Positions 1-5,965 of a DNA stretch of 6,589 bases are shown here, in pieces. A program made the position numbers and the translations under genes. This DNA is from Actinomycetota bacterium (GTDB lineage: Bacteria; Actinomycetota; Acidimicrobiia; Spongiisociales; ZC4RG35): positions 1 to 6,589 of the forward strand of contig JAKEHF010000196.1 in the NCBI GenBank assembly GCA_022615295.1, written 5' to 3'. The notes below the pieces were generated by a model, which ran no database searches, was not told where the DNA came from, and saw only the letters and a program-made list of their open reading frames with translations. Numbering within the stretch: position 1 is the first letter of the stretch; every line of letters begins with the position of its first letter.

Positions 1-522
1 GGCCAGCTGGAGGATGAACCCGTCGGCGTGCCTGCCGATGGCGTCGAGGGCCTTGGGCCCGTAACCGGACACCCACATCGGGAGATCCCATCCCTCGGTG
101 ACCCAGGGGATCCGCAACGGTCTCCCGTTGTAGACGACCTCCTCGCCGGCGACGAGACGCTTGATGACGGCCATCGACTCCACCATGGTCTCCAACGTGG
201 TCGGTTTCGCCCCGATGTAGCGCAGGGCGGAATCCCCACGACCCATACCGCAGATGGTTCGACCCTGGTACATGTCGTTGAGGGTGGCGAACAACGAGGC
301 GAGCACGGTCCAGTCCCTTGTCCCCGGGTTGGTGACCATCGGCCCGACGATCATCCGATCGGTGGCGGCCAGCATCTGTGAGTAGATGACGAACGGCTCC
401 TGCCACAGGACATGACTGTCAAAGGTCCACCCGTGTGTGAACCCGAGACGCTCCGCCTCCACCGCCAACTCGACAACCCGTGATGCCGGCGGATCGGTCT
501 GAAGGACCACCCCAAAGTCCAT
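1..522 (-). CDS. LLM-class F420-dependent oxidoreductase (TIGR03842/CPS_4087-like), 3' end cut by window edge
   Basis: The first 174 residues of a luciferase-like (bacterial luciferase/F420 reductase fold) TIM-barrel protein are present; the frame stays open to base 1, so roughly half of a normal ~330-residue protein lies outside. Seen motifs: TFDSHVLWQEPF (res. 33-44), NPGTRDW (65-71), CGMGRGDSALR (91-101) and SGYGPKAL (152-159). From memory these match the TIGR03842 subfamily rather than the RutA or alkanesulfonate monooxygenase branches. The ATG at 520-522 is preceded by GAGG at 531-534 with 8 bases spacing. It lies 66 bases after the dihydropyrimidinase stop and is probably the third gene of that operon. 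A redox step on a pyrimidine-derived substrate is inferred from context only. F420 rather than FMN as cofactor is assumed from family naming, not shown here. Family call is firm; substrate unknown. Confidence 0.9.
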   Translation of the reverse strand, partial: MDFGVVLQTDPPASRVVELAVEAERLGFTHGWTFDSHVLWQEPFVIYSQMLAATDRMIVGPMVTNPGTRDWTVLASLFATLNDMYQGRTICGMGRGDSALRYIGAKPTTLETMVESMAVIKRLVAGEEVVYNGRPLRIPWVTEGWDLPMWVSGYGPKALDAIGRHADGFILQLA

Positions 523-588
523 CAGACAAACCTCAGGTTGTAGAGCGGCCCAGGACCGACGATCTCTCTCAAGTACGCGCCTCGGTTC

Positions 589-2001
589 TCAGTTGTGGTA
601 CTGGCTGAGACCGCGGGGCAGATACTCCCCGTCGCCGGGGTTGCCGTGATAGGTGCCGTCGGAGATGATCACCTTTCCCTTGGAGAGCACCGTCTCCACC
701 ATGCAGCTCAGCTCCCAGCCCTCGTAGGCCGAGTAGTCGACATCCATGTGATGGGTCTCCGCGGTGATTACGTGAGTCGCCTTGGTGTCGAGGATGACGA
801 TGTCCGCGTCGGCGCCGACAGCGATGGTGCCCTTCCGGGGGTAGAGACCGAACATCCGGGCGGGTGTCGTCGCCGTTATCTCGACGAAACGGTTTGCATC
901 GATCCGCCCCTCGGCGACTCCGCCGCTGTAGATCAACTCCATCCGGTTCTCGACACCAGGCATCCCGTTGGGGATCTTGGAGAAGTCACCCTGCCCCAGC
1001 TGCTTCTGGGTCCCGAACCTGGGATGGTCGCCCATGCAGAACGGGCAATGGTCGGTGGAGACCACCTGGAGATCATTGGTCCGCAGACCCCGCCACAGAC
1101 GATCCTGATGCCCGGCAGCCCTGTCACGCAACGGCGGTGAGCACACGTACTTGGCTCCCTCGAAACCATTGCCCAGATCGTCCAGTGAGAGGAAGAGATA
1201 CTGCGGACAGGTCTCTGCATAGACCCTGAGACCCTCGTCACGGGCTCGGATCACCTCGTCGAGGGCCTCCTTTGCCGAGAGATGGACGATGTAGAGCTGG
1301 GCCCCGGTCACCTCGGCCAGCTTTATGGCGCGATGCGCCGCCTCGCCTTCCAGGATCGACTTGCGGACGATGCCGTGATAGAGAGGATCGGTCTCCCCTC
1401 GCTCCAACGCCTGCTGGACGAAGACGTCGATGGCAATCCCGTTCTCGGCGTGCATGCATATGGTCGCTCCGTCCTCGGCGGCCTTTTGCATGGCCCTCAC
1501 GATCTGGCCGTCGTCGGAATAGAACACCCCGGGGTAGGCCATGAACATCTTGAAGCTGGTGACACCCTCACGCATCAGCTGCTCCATCTCCTTGAGCGTC
1601 TGATCGTTGATGTCGCCGGTGATCATGTGGAACCCGTAGTCGATGGCGCAGTTCCCCCGGGCCTTCTCCATCCATGCCTCCCAGCCGTCCATCGCCGACT
1701 GGCCCTTGGTCTGGACCGCGAAGTCGATGATCGTCGTGGTCCCGCCAAATGCGGCGGCACGGGTCCCGGTCTCGAAGGTGTCGGCGGCAAAGGTGCCCCC
1801 AAAGGGCAGCTCCATGTGGGTATGGACATCTATGCCGCCGGGGATGACGAGCTTGCCCTCAGCGTCGATCTCGTTCTCGGCGACGACGGTGTGCTCCCGT
1901 CCGAGAAGCGCGACGACCTTCCCCCCGTCGATGAGCACGTCCGCCTGCATCTTCTCGACCGCGGTGACAACAGTGCCGTTGCGGATCAATGTGAGACTCA
2001 T
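589..2001 (-). CDS. hydA: Dihydropyrimidinase / D-hydantoinase
   Basis: A full-length 470-residue cyclic amidohydrolase that hydrolyses 5,6-dihydrouracil or dihydrothymine (and often 5-substituted hydantoins) to the N-carbamoyl amino acid in the cytoplasm. The complete di-metal site is visible: HTH (His60, His62), the Lys expected to be carboxylated in TSFKMFMAY (Lys151), His184 in CMHAENG, His240 in YIVHLS and Asp317 in STDHCPF. Substrate-pocket signatures are Tyr156, CSPPLR (287-292) and NGMPGVENR (345-353). The ATG at 1999-2001 has GGAGG at 2006-2010 with 4 bases spacing and starts 11 bases after the aminotransferase stop, so the two are clearly co-transcribed. Neighbouring ureidopropionase and beta-amino acid aminotransferase favour a dihydropyrimidine role over a pure hydantoin role, but sequence alone does not separate them. 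Confidence 0.96.
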   Translation of the reverse strand: MSLTLIRNGTVVTAVEKMQADVLIDGGKVVALLGREHTVVAENEIDAEGKLVIPGGIDVHTHMELPFGGTFAADTFETGTRAAAFGGTTTIIDFAVQTKGQSAMDGWEAWMEKARGNCAIDYGFHMITGDINDQTLKEMEQLMREGVTSFKMFMAYPGVFYSDDGQIVRAMQKAAEDGATICMHAENGIAIDVFVQQALERGETDPLYHGIVRKSILEGEAAHRAIKLAEVTGAQLYIVHLSAKEALDEVIRARDEGLRVYAETCPQYLFLSLDDLGNGFEGAKYVCSPPLRDRAAGHQDRLWRGLRTNDLQVVSTDHCPFCMGDHPRFGTQKQLGQGDFSKIPNGMPGVENRMELIYSGGVAEGRIDANRFVEITATTPARMFGLYPRKGTIAVGADADIVILDTKATHVITAETHHMDVDYSAYEGWELSCMVETVLSKGKVIISDGTYHGNPGDGEYLPRGLSQYHN

Positions 2002-2012
2002 GGCTCCTCCCG

Positions 2013-3308
2013 TTAGCCCTCCCGGGCCTTGTGGATAGCGGTGCGCAACATGCCCAGACCCTGCTCGGCTTCATCCTCGGTTATGGAGAGCGCCGGGGCG
2101 ATGCGGAGGGTGTTGCCGTAGAGCCCGCCCTTCCCGACGAGCAGACCCTCCTCGCGGGCCTGCTCCATGACAGCCGCCGTCAGCGACGTGTCCGGGGACC
2201 CGGTGGCCGGGTCGGCGAACTCGACACCGATCATCAGCCCCTTGCCGCGAACCTCGATGATCTCGGGCACCTCGTCCGCTATGTGATGAAGACCCTCCTT
2301 CAGCAGATTGCCCACCTTCAGTGCATTCGTCTGCAGGTCGTTGTCGAGGAGGTACGCGAGATTTGCCAGGGCGCCGGCGGTGGCCAGTGGGTTCCCCCCG
2401 AAGGTCGACAGGGAGTTGGCCTTGAGGGAGTCCATCAACTCGGCTCTTGCGACCACACCACCGATGGCGAGCCCGTTCCCCAGACCCTTGGCGAAGGTCA
2501 GCATGTCCGGGACGATCCCATGCGCCTGATAGCCCCAGAAGGTCTCACCAGTCCTTCCCCATCCCGTCTGGACCTCGTCGCAGATAAAGAGGATCCCGCT
2601 AGCGTCGAGGACCTCCTTGATGGCCCGCAAGAACCCATCGGGTGGGGTCGCGAAGCCTCCGACACCCTGTATCGGCTCGGCGATCATCGCCGCCACCTGA
2701 CCCGAGGTGGCCACATCGAGCAGACTCTCGAGGTCGGCGACACAGGCAGCCGTGAACTGGTCGTCGTCCATGTCACGAAAGGGGCTGCGCAACTTGTAGG
2801 GACCATGGACATAGGTCACGTTGAAGGGGTTGTTGGCGGTCGGTGACCATGCCTTCTGGCCGGTGACGCCGATGGTCGAGTGGGACTTGCCGTGATAGCT
2901 GCCCCGGAAGGCAAGAACCTGGTTCGAGCCCTTGTACTGGGTGGCCAGCATCAGGGCGGCGTCGTTGGCCTCGGTGCCCGAGTTGGTGAAGAACACCTTG
3001 GCGTCCGGGATCCCGCTCAGCTCCGCGATTCGCTCGGCGAGCTCGATCTGCGGCTCGATCAGATAGAGGGTCGAGCTGTGGAGCAGCTTGTCGGCCTGGC
3101 GCTTTATGGCGTCAACCACCTCGGGGACGCGATGCCCGGTCATGGTGACGAGGATTCCCCCGAAGAAGTCCAGATAGCGATGCCCTTCGGCGTCGGTGAC
3201 ATGACGGCCCTCACCGTCCACCAGCGCGATGGGCTCGTCGTAGTACAGAATCATCCAGCTGGGCAGGACCCGGCGATGACGGGCGAGCAGTTCGGCGTGA
3301 GCGGCCAT
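2013..3308 (-). CDS. Class III PLP aminotransferase, AGXT2-like (beta-alanine / 3-aminoisobutyrate-pyruvate type)
   Basis: A 431-residue fold-type I, class III transaminase. Visible signatures: NSGTEAND (109-116) and GSYHG (136-140) for PLP phosphate and ring contacts, DEVQTGWGRTG (244-254) with the pyridine-nitrogen Asp244, Schiff-base Lys274 in TFAKGLGNG, TFGGNP (302-307) and Arg402 in LRIAP. The overall pattern is closest to mitochondrial AGXT2, which transaminates beta-alanine and 3-aminoisobutyrate with pyruvate or glyoxylate. Here it would make malonate semialdehyde or methylmalonate semialdehyde after ureidopropionase action. The frame is open 68 codons further upstream, but that stretch is Ser/Arg-rich, lacks homology to the family, and runs into the divergent gene. 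The ATG at 3306-3308 has AGGAG at 3313-3317 and is preferred. It is the first gene of a three-gene operon with hydA and the LLM oxidoreductase. The exact amino donor is inferred from context. Confidence 0.93.
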   Translation of the reverse strand: MAAHAELLARHRRVLPSWMILYYDEPIALVDGEGRHVTDAEGHRYLDFFGGILVTMTGHRVPEVVDAIKRQADKLLHSSTLYLIEPQIELAERIAELSGIPDAKVFFTNSGTEANDAALMLATQYKGSNQVLAFRGSYHGKSHSTIGVTGQKAWSPTANNPFNVTYVHGPYKLRSPFRDMDDDQFTAACVADLESLLDVATSGQVAAMIAEPIQGVGGFATPPDGFLRAIKEVLDASGILFICDEVQTGWGRTGETFWGYQAHGIVPDMLTFAKGLGNGLAIGGVVARAELMDSLKANSLSTFGGNPLATAGALANLAYLLDNDLQTNALKVGNLLKEGLHHIADEVPEIIEVRGKGLMIGVEFADPATGSPDTSLTAAVMEQAREEGLLVGKGGLYGNTLRIAPALSITEDEAEQGLGMLRTAIHKAREG

Positions 3309-3435
3309 CGATCTCCTCGAGTGTTTGACCGTTGAGAGTAGCTCGGGGTCTGCCCGCTCCGCCCTGGAGGACGAACTGTCCAATGACCGCCTTCCTCGAC
3401 GGCCTCGAGAGAACGACCTTCCGTATCCTGGCCAC
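3309..3435. promoter_or_regulatory. Divergent intergenic promoter region between aminotransferase operon and DUF4260 gene
   Basis: These 127 bases must carry promoters for both directions. Plus strand: TATCCT at 3424-3429 is a plausible -10 whose predicted start point falls on or next to the GTG at 3436, suggesting a leaderless mRNA; no good -35 is seen. Minus strand: TACTCT (reading the complement of 3335-3340) is a weak -10 candidate for the aminotransferase operon, without a convincing -35. The dyad listed at 3392-3413 lies close to the DUF4260 promoter and could be an operator. No regulator gene is in the window, and no match to a full RutR-type palindrome was seen. Confidence 0.4.
3392..3413. 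repeat. Imperfect inverted repeat, possible operator
   Basis: CTCGA at 3395-3399 and TCGAG at 3405-3409 form a dyad around a 5-base centre. It extends to TTC/GAA at the outer edges (3392-3394 and 3411-3413) if one unpaired base is allowed. It lies in the divergent promoter region, just upstream of the candidate -10 of the DUF4260 gene. Short CG-rich dyads arise easily by chance in such DNA, so an operator role is only a possibility. Confidence 0.25.
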
Positions 3436-3807
3436 GTGCTCACTCCCCTGGCGCTCCTCCGGATCGAAGGGCTGGTGATGCTGATCGCCGGGGTCGTCGG
3501 TTTCGGCGCCACCGACGCCTCCTGGTGGTGGTTCTTCGGTCTTCTCCTCGCCCCGGACCTCTCGATGGCGGGCTATCTGGTGTCACCAGGCACAGGGGCG
3601 AAGGTGTATAACGCCGGCCACAGCCTGGTCGGCCCCGGTCTCCTGTTCGCCGCCGGCCTGGTATGGGAACCGGTGATGTACGTCATCGGGTCGATCTGGC
3701 TGACCCACATCGGGATGGACCGTCTCTTCGGTTACGGTCTGAAGTACCTCGACGACTTCCGACATACCCATCTCGGGGTCATCGGAGAAGGGAGAGGCTC
3801 GGTCTGA
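3436..3807 (+). CDS. DUF4260 family small membrane protein
   Basis: A 123-residue hydrophobic protein of unknown function. It shows the hallmarks I recall for DUF4260: LLRIEGL near the N-terminus, LAPDLSMAGYL (38-48), YNAGHS (58-63), WLTHIGMDRLFGYGLKY (88-104) and FRHTHLG (108-114). About four hydrophobic stretches (roughly 8-24, 31-48, 64-80, 80-95) predict an inner-membrane protein. The frame is open from 3325 but the first 37 codons are charged, non-homologous and overlap the promoter region. The GTG at 3436 puts LLRIEGL at the usual place and gives the usual family length of about 115-125. No Shine-Dalgarno is present; TATCCT six bases upstream suggests a leaderless transcript. It is the only plus-strand gene, with its stop 4 bases from the stop of the convergent ureidopropionase. 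No link to pyrimidine breakdown is known, and its place inside the cluster may be incidental. Confidence 0.85.
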   Translation: MLTPLALLRIEGLVMLIAGVVGFGATDASWWWFFGLLLAPDLSMAGYLVSPGTGAKVYNAGHSLVGPGLLFAAGLVWEPVMYVIGSIWLTHIGMDRLFGYGLKYLDDFRHTHLGVIGEGRGSV

Positions 3808-3811
3808 CCCC

Positions 3812-4654
3812 TCAGGGAGCCACCAGGCTGCCGTAGGCGTCGGGACGGCGATCGCGATAGAAGGCCCACACCTTGCGCACCTCGTCGATCGTGTCCAGGT
3901 CGAGGTCACGGACCACCAACTCCTCCTCCGTGTCGGACGCAGGCTCGCCCACTCTCTGACCCCGCGGATCGACGAAGTACGACGACCCGTAGAAGTCATT
4001 GTCGCCGAACTCCTCCTTGCCGACACGGTTGATGGCGCCTATGAAGTACTCGTTGGCCACCGCCGCTGCCGGTTGCTCCAGGTTCCACAGATACATGGAG
4101 AGGCCACGACTGGTGGCGGAGGGGTTGAAGACGATCTTGGCGCCACCGAGACCGAGCGCCCTCCATCCCTCCGGGAAGTGGCGGTCATAGCAGATGTAGA
4201 CCCCGATCCTGCCCACTGCGGTGTCGAAGACCGGATACCCGGTGTTGCCGGGCCGGAAGTAGAACTTCTCCCAGAACCCCTTGACATGTGGGATGTGGGT
4301 CTTGCGGTACTTCCCCAGATACGACCCGTCGGCATCGATGACGGCGGCGCTGTTGTAGAGGAAGCCGTCGTCCTCCTTCTCATAGATGGGGACCACGAGG
4401 ACCATGCCGGTCTCCTTGGCCACCCCCATCATCCGGGTCACGGTGGGACCGTCGGGAACCTGCTCTGCGGTGTCCTTGTGGTCGTCGTCCTGCACCTGGC
4501 AGAAGTAGGGGGCGTTGAAGAGCTCCTGGAAGCACATGACACGGGCGCCCTGGTCGGCGGCGTCGTACGCGTACTTGACGTTCTTGTCGACCATCGACTC
4601 CTTGTCACCGGTCCAGGCCGTCTGGACTATCGCGGCACGCACCACGTTGGGCAT
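3812..4654 (-). CDS. Beta-ureidopropionase (N-carbamoyl-beta-alanine amidohydrolase), nitrilase family
   Basis: A complete 280-residue nitrilase-superfamily C-N hydrolase with the catalytic Glu-Lys-Cys set: Glu44 in FQELFNAPYF, Lys118 in GKYRKTHIPH and Cys155 in YICYDRHFPE, plus the supporting Glu129 in FWEKFYF. It is predicted to split N-carbamoyl-beta-alanine (or N-carbamoyl-beta-aminoisobutyrate) into the beta-amino acid, ammonia and CO2, directly after dihydropyrimidinase. It resembles the catalytic core of eukaryotic ureidopropionase but lacks that protein's long N-terminal extension. It is unrelated to the M20-peptidase type of beta-alanine synthase. N-carbamoylputrescine amidase is a close relative and the main alternative; the neighbours argue against it. 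The ATG at 4652-4654 has a perfect AGGAGG (complement of 4660-4665) with 5 bases spacing. It is separated from the upstream transporter gene by a hairpin and from the aminotransferase by an opposite-strand gene. Confidence 0.93.
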   Translation of the reverse strand: MPNVVRAAIVQTAWTGDKESMVDKNVKYAYDAADQGARVMCFQELFNAPYFCQVQDDDHKDTAEQVPDGPTVTRMMGVAKETGMVLVVPIYEKEDDGFLYNSAAVIDADGSYLGKYRKTHIPHVKGFWEKFYFRPGNTGYPVFDTAVGRIGVYICYDRHFPEGWRALGLGGAKIVFNPSATSRGLSMYLWNLEQPAAAVANEYFIGAINRVGKEEFGDNDFYGSSYFVDPRGQRVGEPASDTEEELVVRDLDLDTIDEVRKVWAFYRDRRPDAYGSLVAP

Positions 4655-4696
4655 CGATTCCTCCTGACTCGATCTCTGGGGCGAAACCTAGTGCAT

Positions 4697-4726
4697 GGAG
4701 TGGCGGCAGATGTCTGCCGCCACTCC
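4697..4726 (-). terminator. Perfect 14-bp hairpin downstream of the substrate-binding protein gene
   Basis: Bases 4697-4710 and 4713-4726 are perfect reverse complements separated by TG; in RNA this gives about 13 GC-rich pairs with a 4-base loop. It begins 23 bases after the stop of the substrate-binding protein gene on the minus strand and ends 42 bases before the ureidopropionase start. Only a short T run (TTT) follows on the minus strand, so it is not a textbook U-tailed terminator, but actinobacterial terminators often lack one. It could stop transporter transcripts completely, partly attenuate read-through into the ureidopropionase, or protect the 3' end of the transporter mRNA. Confidence 0.75.
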
Positions 4727-4749
4727 GATCGGGGAGGACCCGAGCCGGT

Positions 4750-5865
4750 CTACTCGCCTCCCTCCGTGAGCTCGATCTCACGCCGCTCGTATGAGCTGCC
4801 GGTGACGTCGAGACCCTCCTCCTCGAGGGCATCGACCGCCGCCTGTGCCAGGTCGGTGCGATAGGCGTCGTCACTTATCTCGACGCCCTGCAGCTCGGGG
4901 ATCTGGCCGGTGGCCACGTCGACCGTCTGCTCCCACAGGCCGGTGTTCATGACCCCGATGCCGCTGGTGGCGGGGAAGATCAGCCCGAGGATCTCGTTGA
5001 GCTGCCACGCTTGATGGCTGGCCCCGAGCGTCGAGCCGTTCGCCAGGACGATCTCGACGCATTCGTCGAAGCTGCCCAGACAGTGGATCCATCCGCGGAA
5101 GGACGCTCTGAGGAACCGCTCGGCGATGTCCTCGTTGCCGGGTTCGGCTATCCACTCGGCGTTGACCCAGACCGCGTCTTGCAGCATGGCGGTGCCCACG
5201 TCGTTGAAGTCGATGACGGCTAGGTCGGTGGGCTGGTAGAGCTCACCGGTGTCCGGGTCGACCGCCTCGAGCACCTGGGCATACTCGTTGTAGATCATCG
5301 CCTCGGCGACGTCGATGTCACCGTTGAGCAGGGCCAACATCGAGAAGTCCTGGGCGACCAGGTCCACCTGGTCGGAGATTCCGGCCTGCTCGAGAGCCGC
5401 GGTCAGCTCGAACTCGTTGCCGAAGCCCCAGTTGCCGACCTGCCTGCCGGCGAAGTCCTCGACCGTGGTGATCCCCTGCTCGGCGAACGACACCATCAGC
5501 GTTCCCGAGCGCTCGAACACCTGGGCGATGTTGATGATGTCGGCGCCCTGCTCTCTCGAGACCAGCGCCTTGGGCACCCAGGCGAGCCCGAACTCGGCTC
5601 CCCCGGTGGCGAGGACGGTCTGGGGAACGATCTCGACCGCACCCTCCAGGATCTCGACCTCGAGACACTCGTCCTCGTAGTACCCGAGGTCGTTGGCCAC
5701 GAAGTAGCCGGCGAACTGTGACTGGGTCACCCACTGCAGCTGGAGCCTGACGGCGTCGGGCTCGGTGCACTCCACGGTGCCACCATCACCCCCACCACCG
5801 CCACATGCCGCCGCCAACAGGGCCAGGGCGGCCACGAGCGCCGGCCAGCGCGTCTTGCGTTTCAT
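4750..5865 (-). CDS. ABC transporter substrate-binding lipoprotein, NMT1/ThiY-like
   Basis: A complete 371-residue extracytoplasmic binding protein. Residues 1-20 form a lipoprotein signal (KRK, hydrophobic core, lipobox LAAAC) with Cys21 as the lipidated residue, followed by a Gly/Asp linker. The mature part begins with the NMT1/THI5-like (PF09084) signature LQLQWVTQSQFAGYFVAND (41-59), then GYYED, TGGAEFGLAW (88-97) and FAGRQVGNWGFGNEFEL (138-154). The family binds pyrimidine precursors of thiamine and, in broader relatives, sulfonates, nitrate or other small ligands. With pyrimidine-degradation genes next door, a pyrimidine, dihydropyrimidine or hydantoin ligand is likely but inferred. Besides Cys21 there are four cysteines (33, 67, 262, 269) that could form two disulfides. 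The mature protein is very acidic. The ATG at 5863-5865 has a strong GGAGG-type ribosome site. It follows the permease gene by 73 bases and is ended by the hairpin at 4697-4726. Confidence 0.92.
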   Translation of the reverse strand: MKRKTRWPALVAALALLAAACGGGGGDGGTVECTEPDAVRLQLQWVTQSQFAGYFVANDLGYYEDECLEVEILEGAVEIVPQTVLATGGAEFGLAWVPKALVSREQGADIINIAQVFERSGTLMVSFAEQGITTVEDFAGRQVGNWGFGNEFELTAALEQAGISDQVDLVAQDFSMLALLNGDIDVAEAMIYNEYAQVLEAVDPDTGELYQPTDLAVIDFNDVGTAMLQDAVWVNAEWIAEPGNEDIAERFLRASFRGWIHCLGSFDECVEIVLANGSTLGASHQAWQLNEILGLIFPATSGIGVMNTGLWEQTVDVATGQIPELQGVEISDDAYRTDLAQAAVDALEEEGLDVTGSSYERREIELTEGGE

Positions 5866-5910
5866 TCCTCCTCCTCGGTGCTAAGTGGTCCTCGGCCCGC
5901 TGAGCTTCAA

Positions 5911-5916
5911 CATATA
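5911..5916 (-). promoter_or_regulatory. Candidate -10 element (TATATG) upstream of the binding-protein gene
   Basis: The minus strand reads TATATG in an otherwise GC-rich 73-base gap between the permease stop and the binding-protein start. This could be the -10 of an internal promoter that raises binding-protein levels over permease. No convincing -35 lies at the proper distance, so this is weak. Confidence 0.22.
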
Positions 5917-5931
5917 CCGCGTCGAGGTGAC

Positions 5932-5965
5932 GTGTCGCTCAGGTCGACACCGAGCGGAGCGACAC
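5932..5965. repeat. 9-bp inverted repeat straddling the permease stop codon
   Basis: GTGTCGCTC at 5932-5940 and GAGCGACAC at 5957-5965 are perfect complements around a 16-base loop that contains a GTCGAC palindrome. On the minus strand the stem includes the permease stop (complement of 5939-5941). It may form an mRNA stem that separates permease and binding-protein messages or stabilises the downstream one. It lacks a U tract, so it is probably not a full terminator. Confidence 0.4.

Noticed and set aside
1..522. RutA pyrimidine oxygenase
   Set aside because: The visible motifs fit the F420-type LLM subfamily better, and none of the other rut genes (such as the isochorismatase-like RutB) is present; dihydropyrimidinase points to the reductive route.
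529..539. AACCT-C-AGGTT palindrome as an operator before the LLM gene
   Set aside because: Only 5 bp per arm, and it includes the ribosome binding site; chance occurrence is likely.
1282..2846. Long plus-strand open frames opposite hydA and the aminotransferase (about 244 and 271 codons)
   Set aside because: They are antisense to genes with intact catalytic motifs, have no recognisable domain, and are expected in GC-rich coding DNA whose opposite strand has few stops.
3309..3512. N-terminal extension of the aminotransferase by 68 codons
   Set aside because: The extension is Ser/Arg-rich, not homologous to the family, overlaps the divergent DUF4260 gene, and the ATG at 3306-3308 has its own AGGAG site.
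3808..3816. CCCTCAGGG between the convergent genes as a bidirectional terminator
   Set aside because: A 4-bp stem with one-base centre cannot form a stable hairpin; no terminator is visible at this junction.
4073..4864. Plus-strand open frame of 263 codons opposite ureidopropionase and the binding-protein gene end
   Set aside because: It runs across the intergenic hairpin and two well-supported minus-strand genes and shows no family resemblance; it is a shadow frame.
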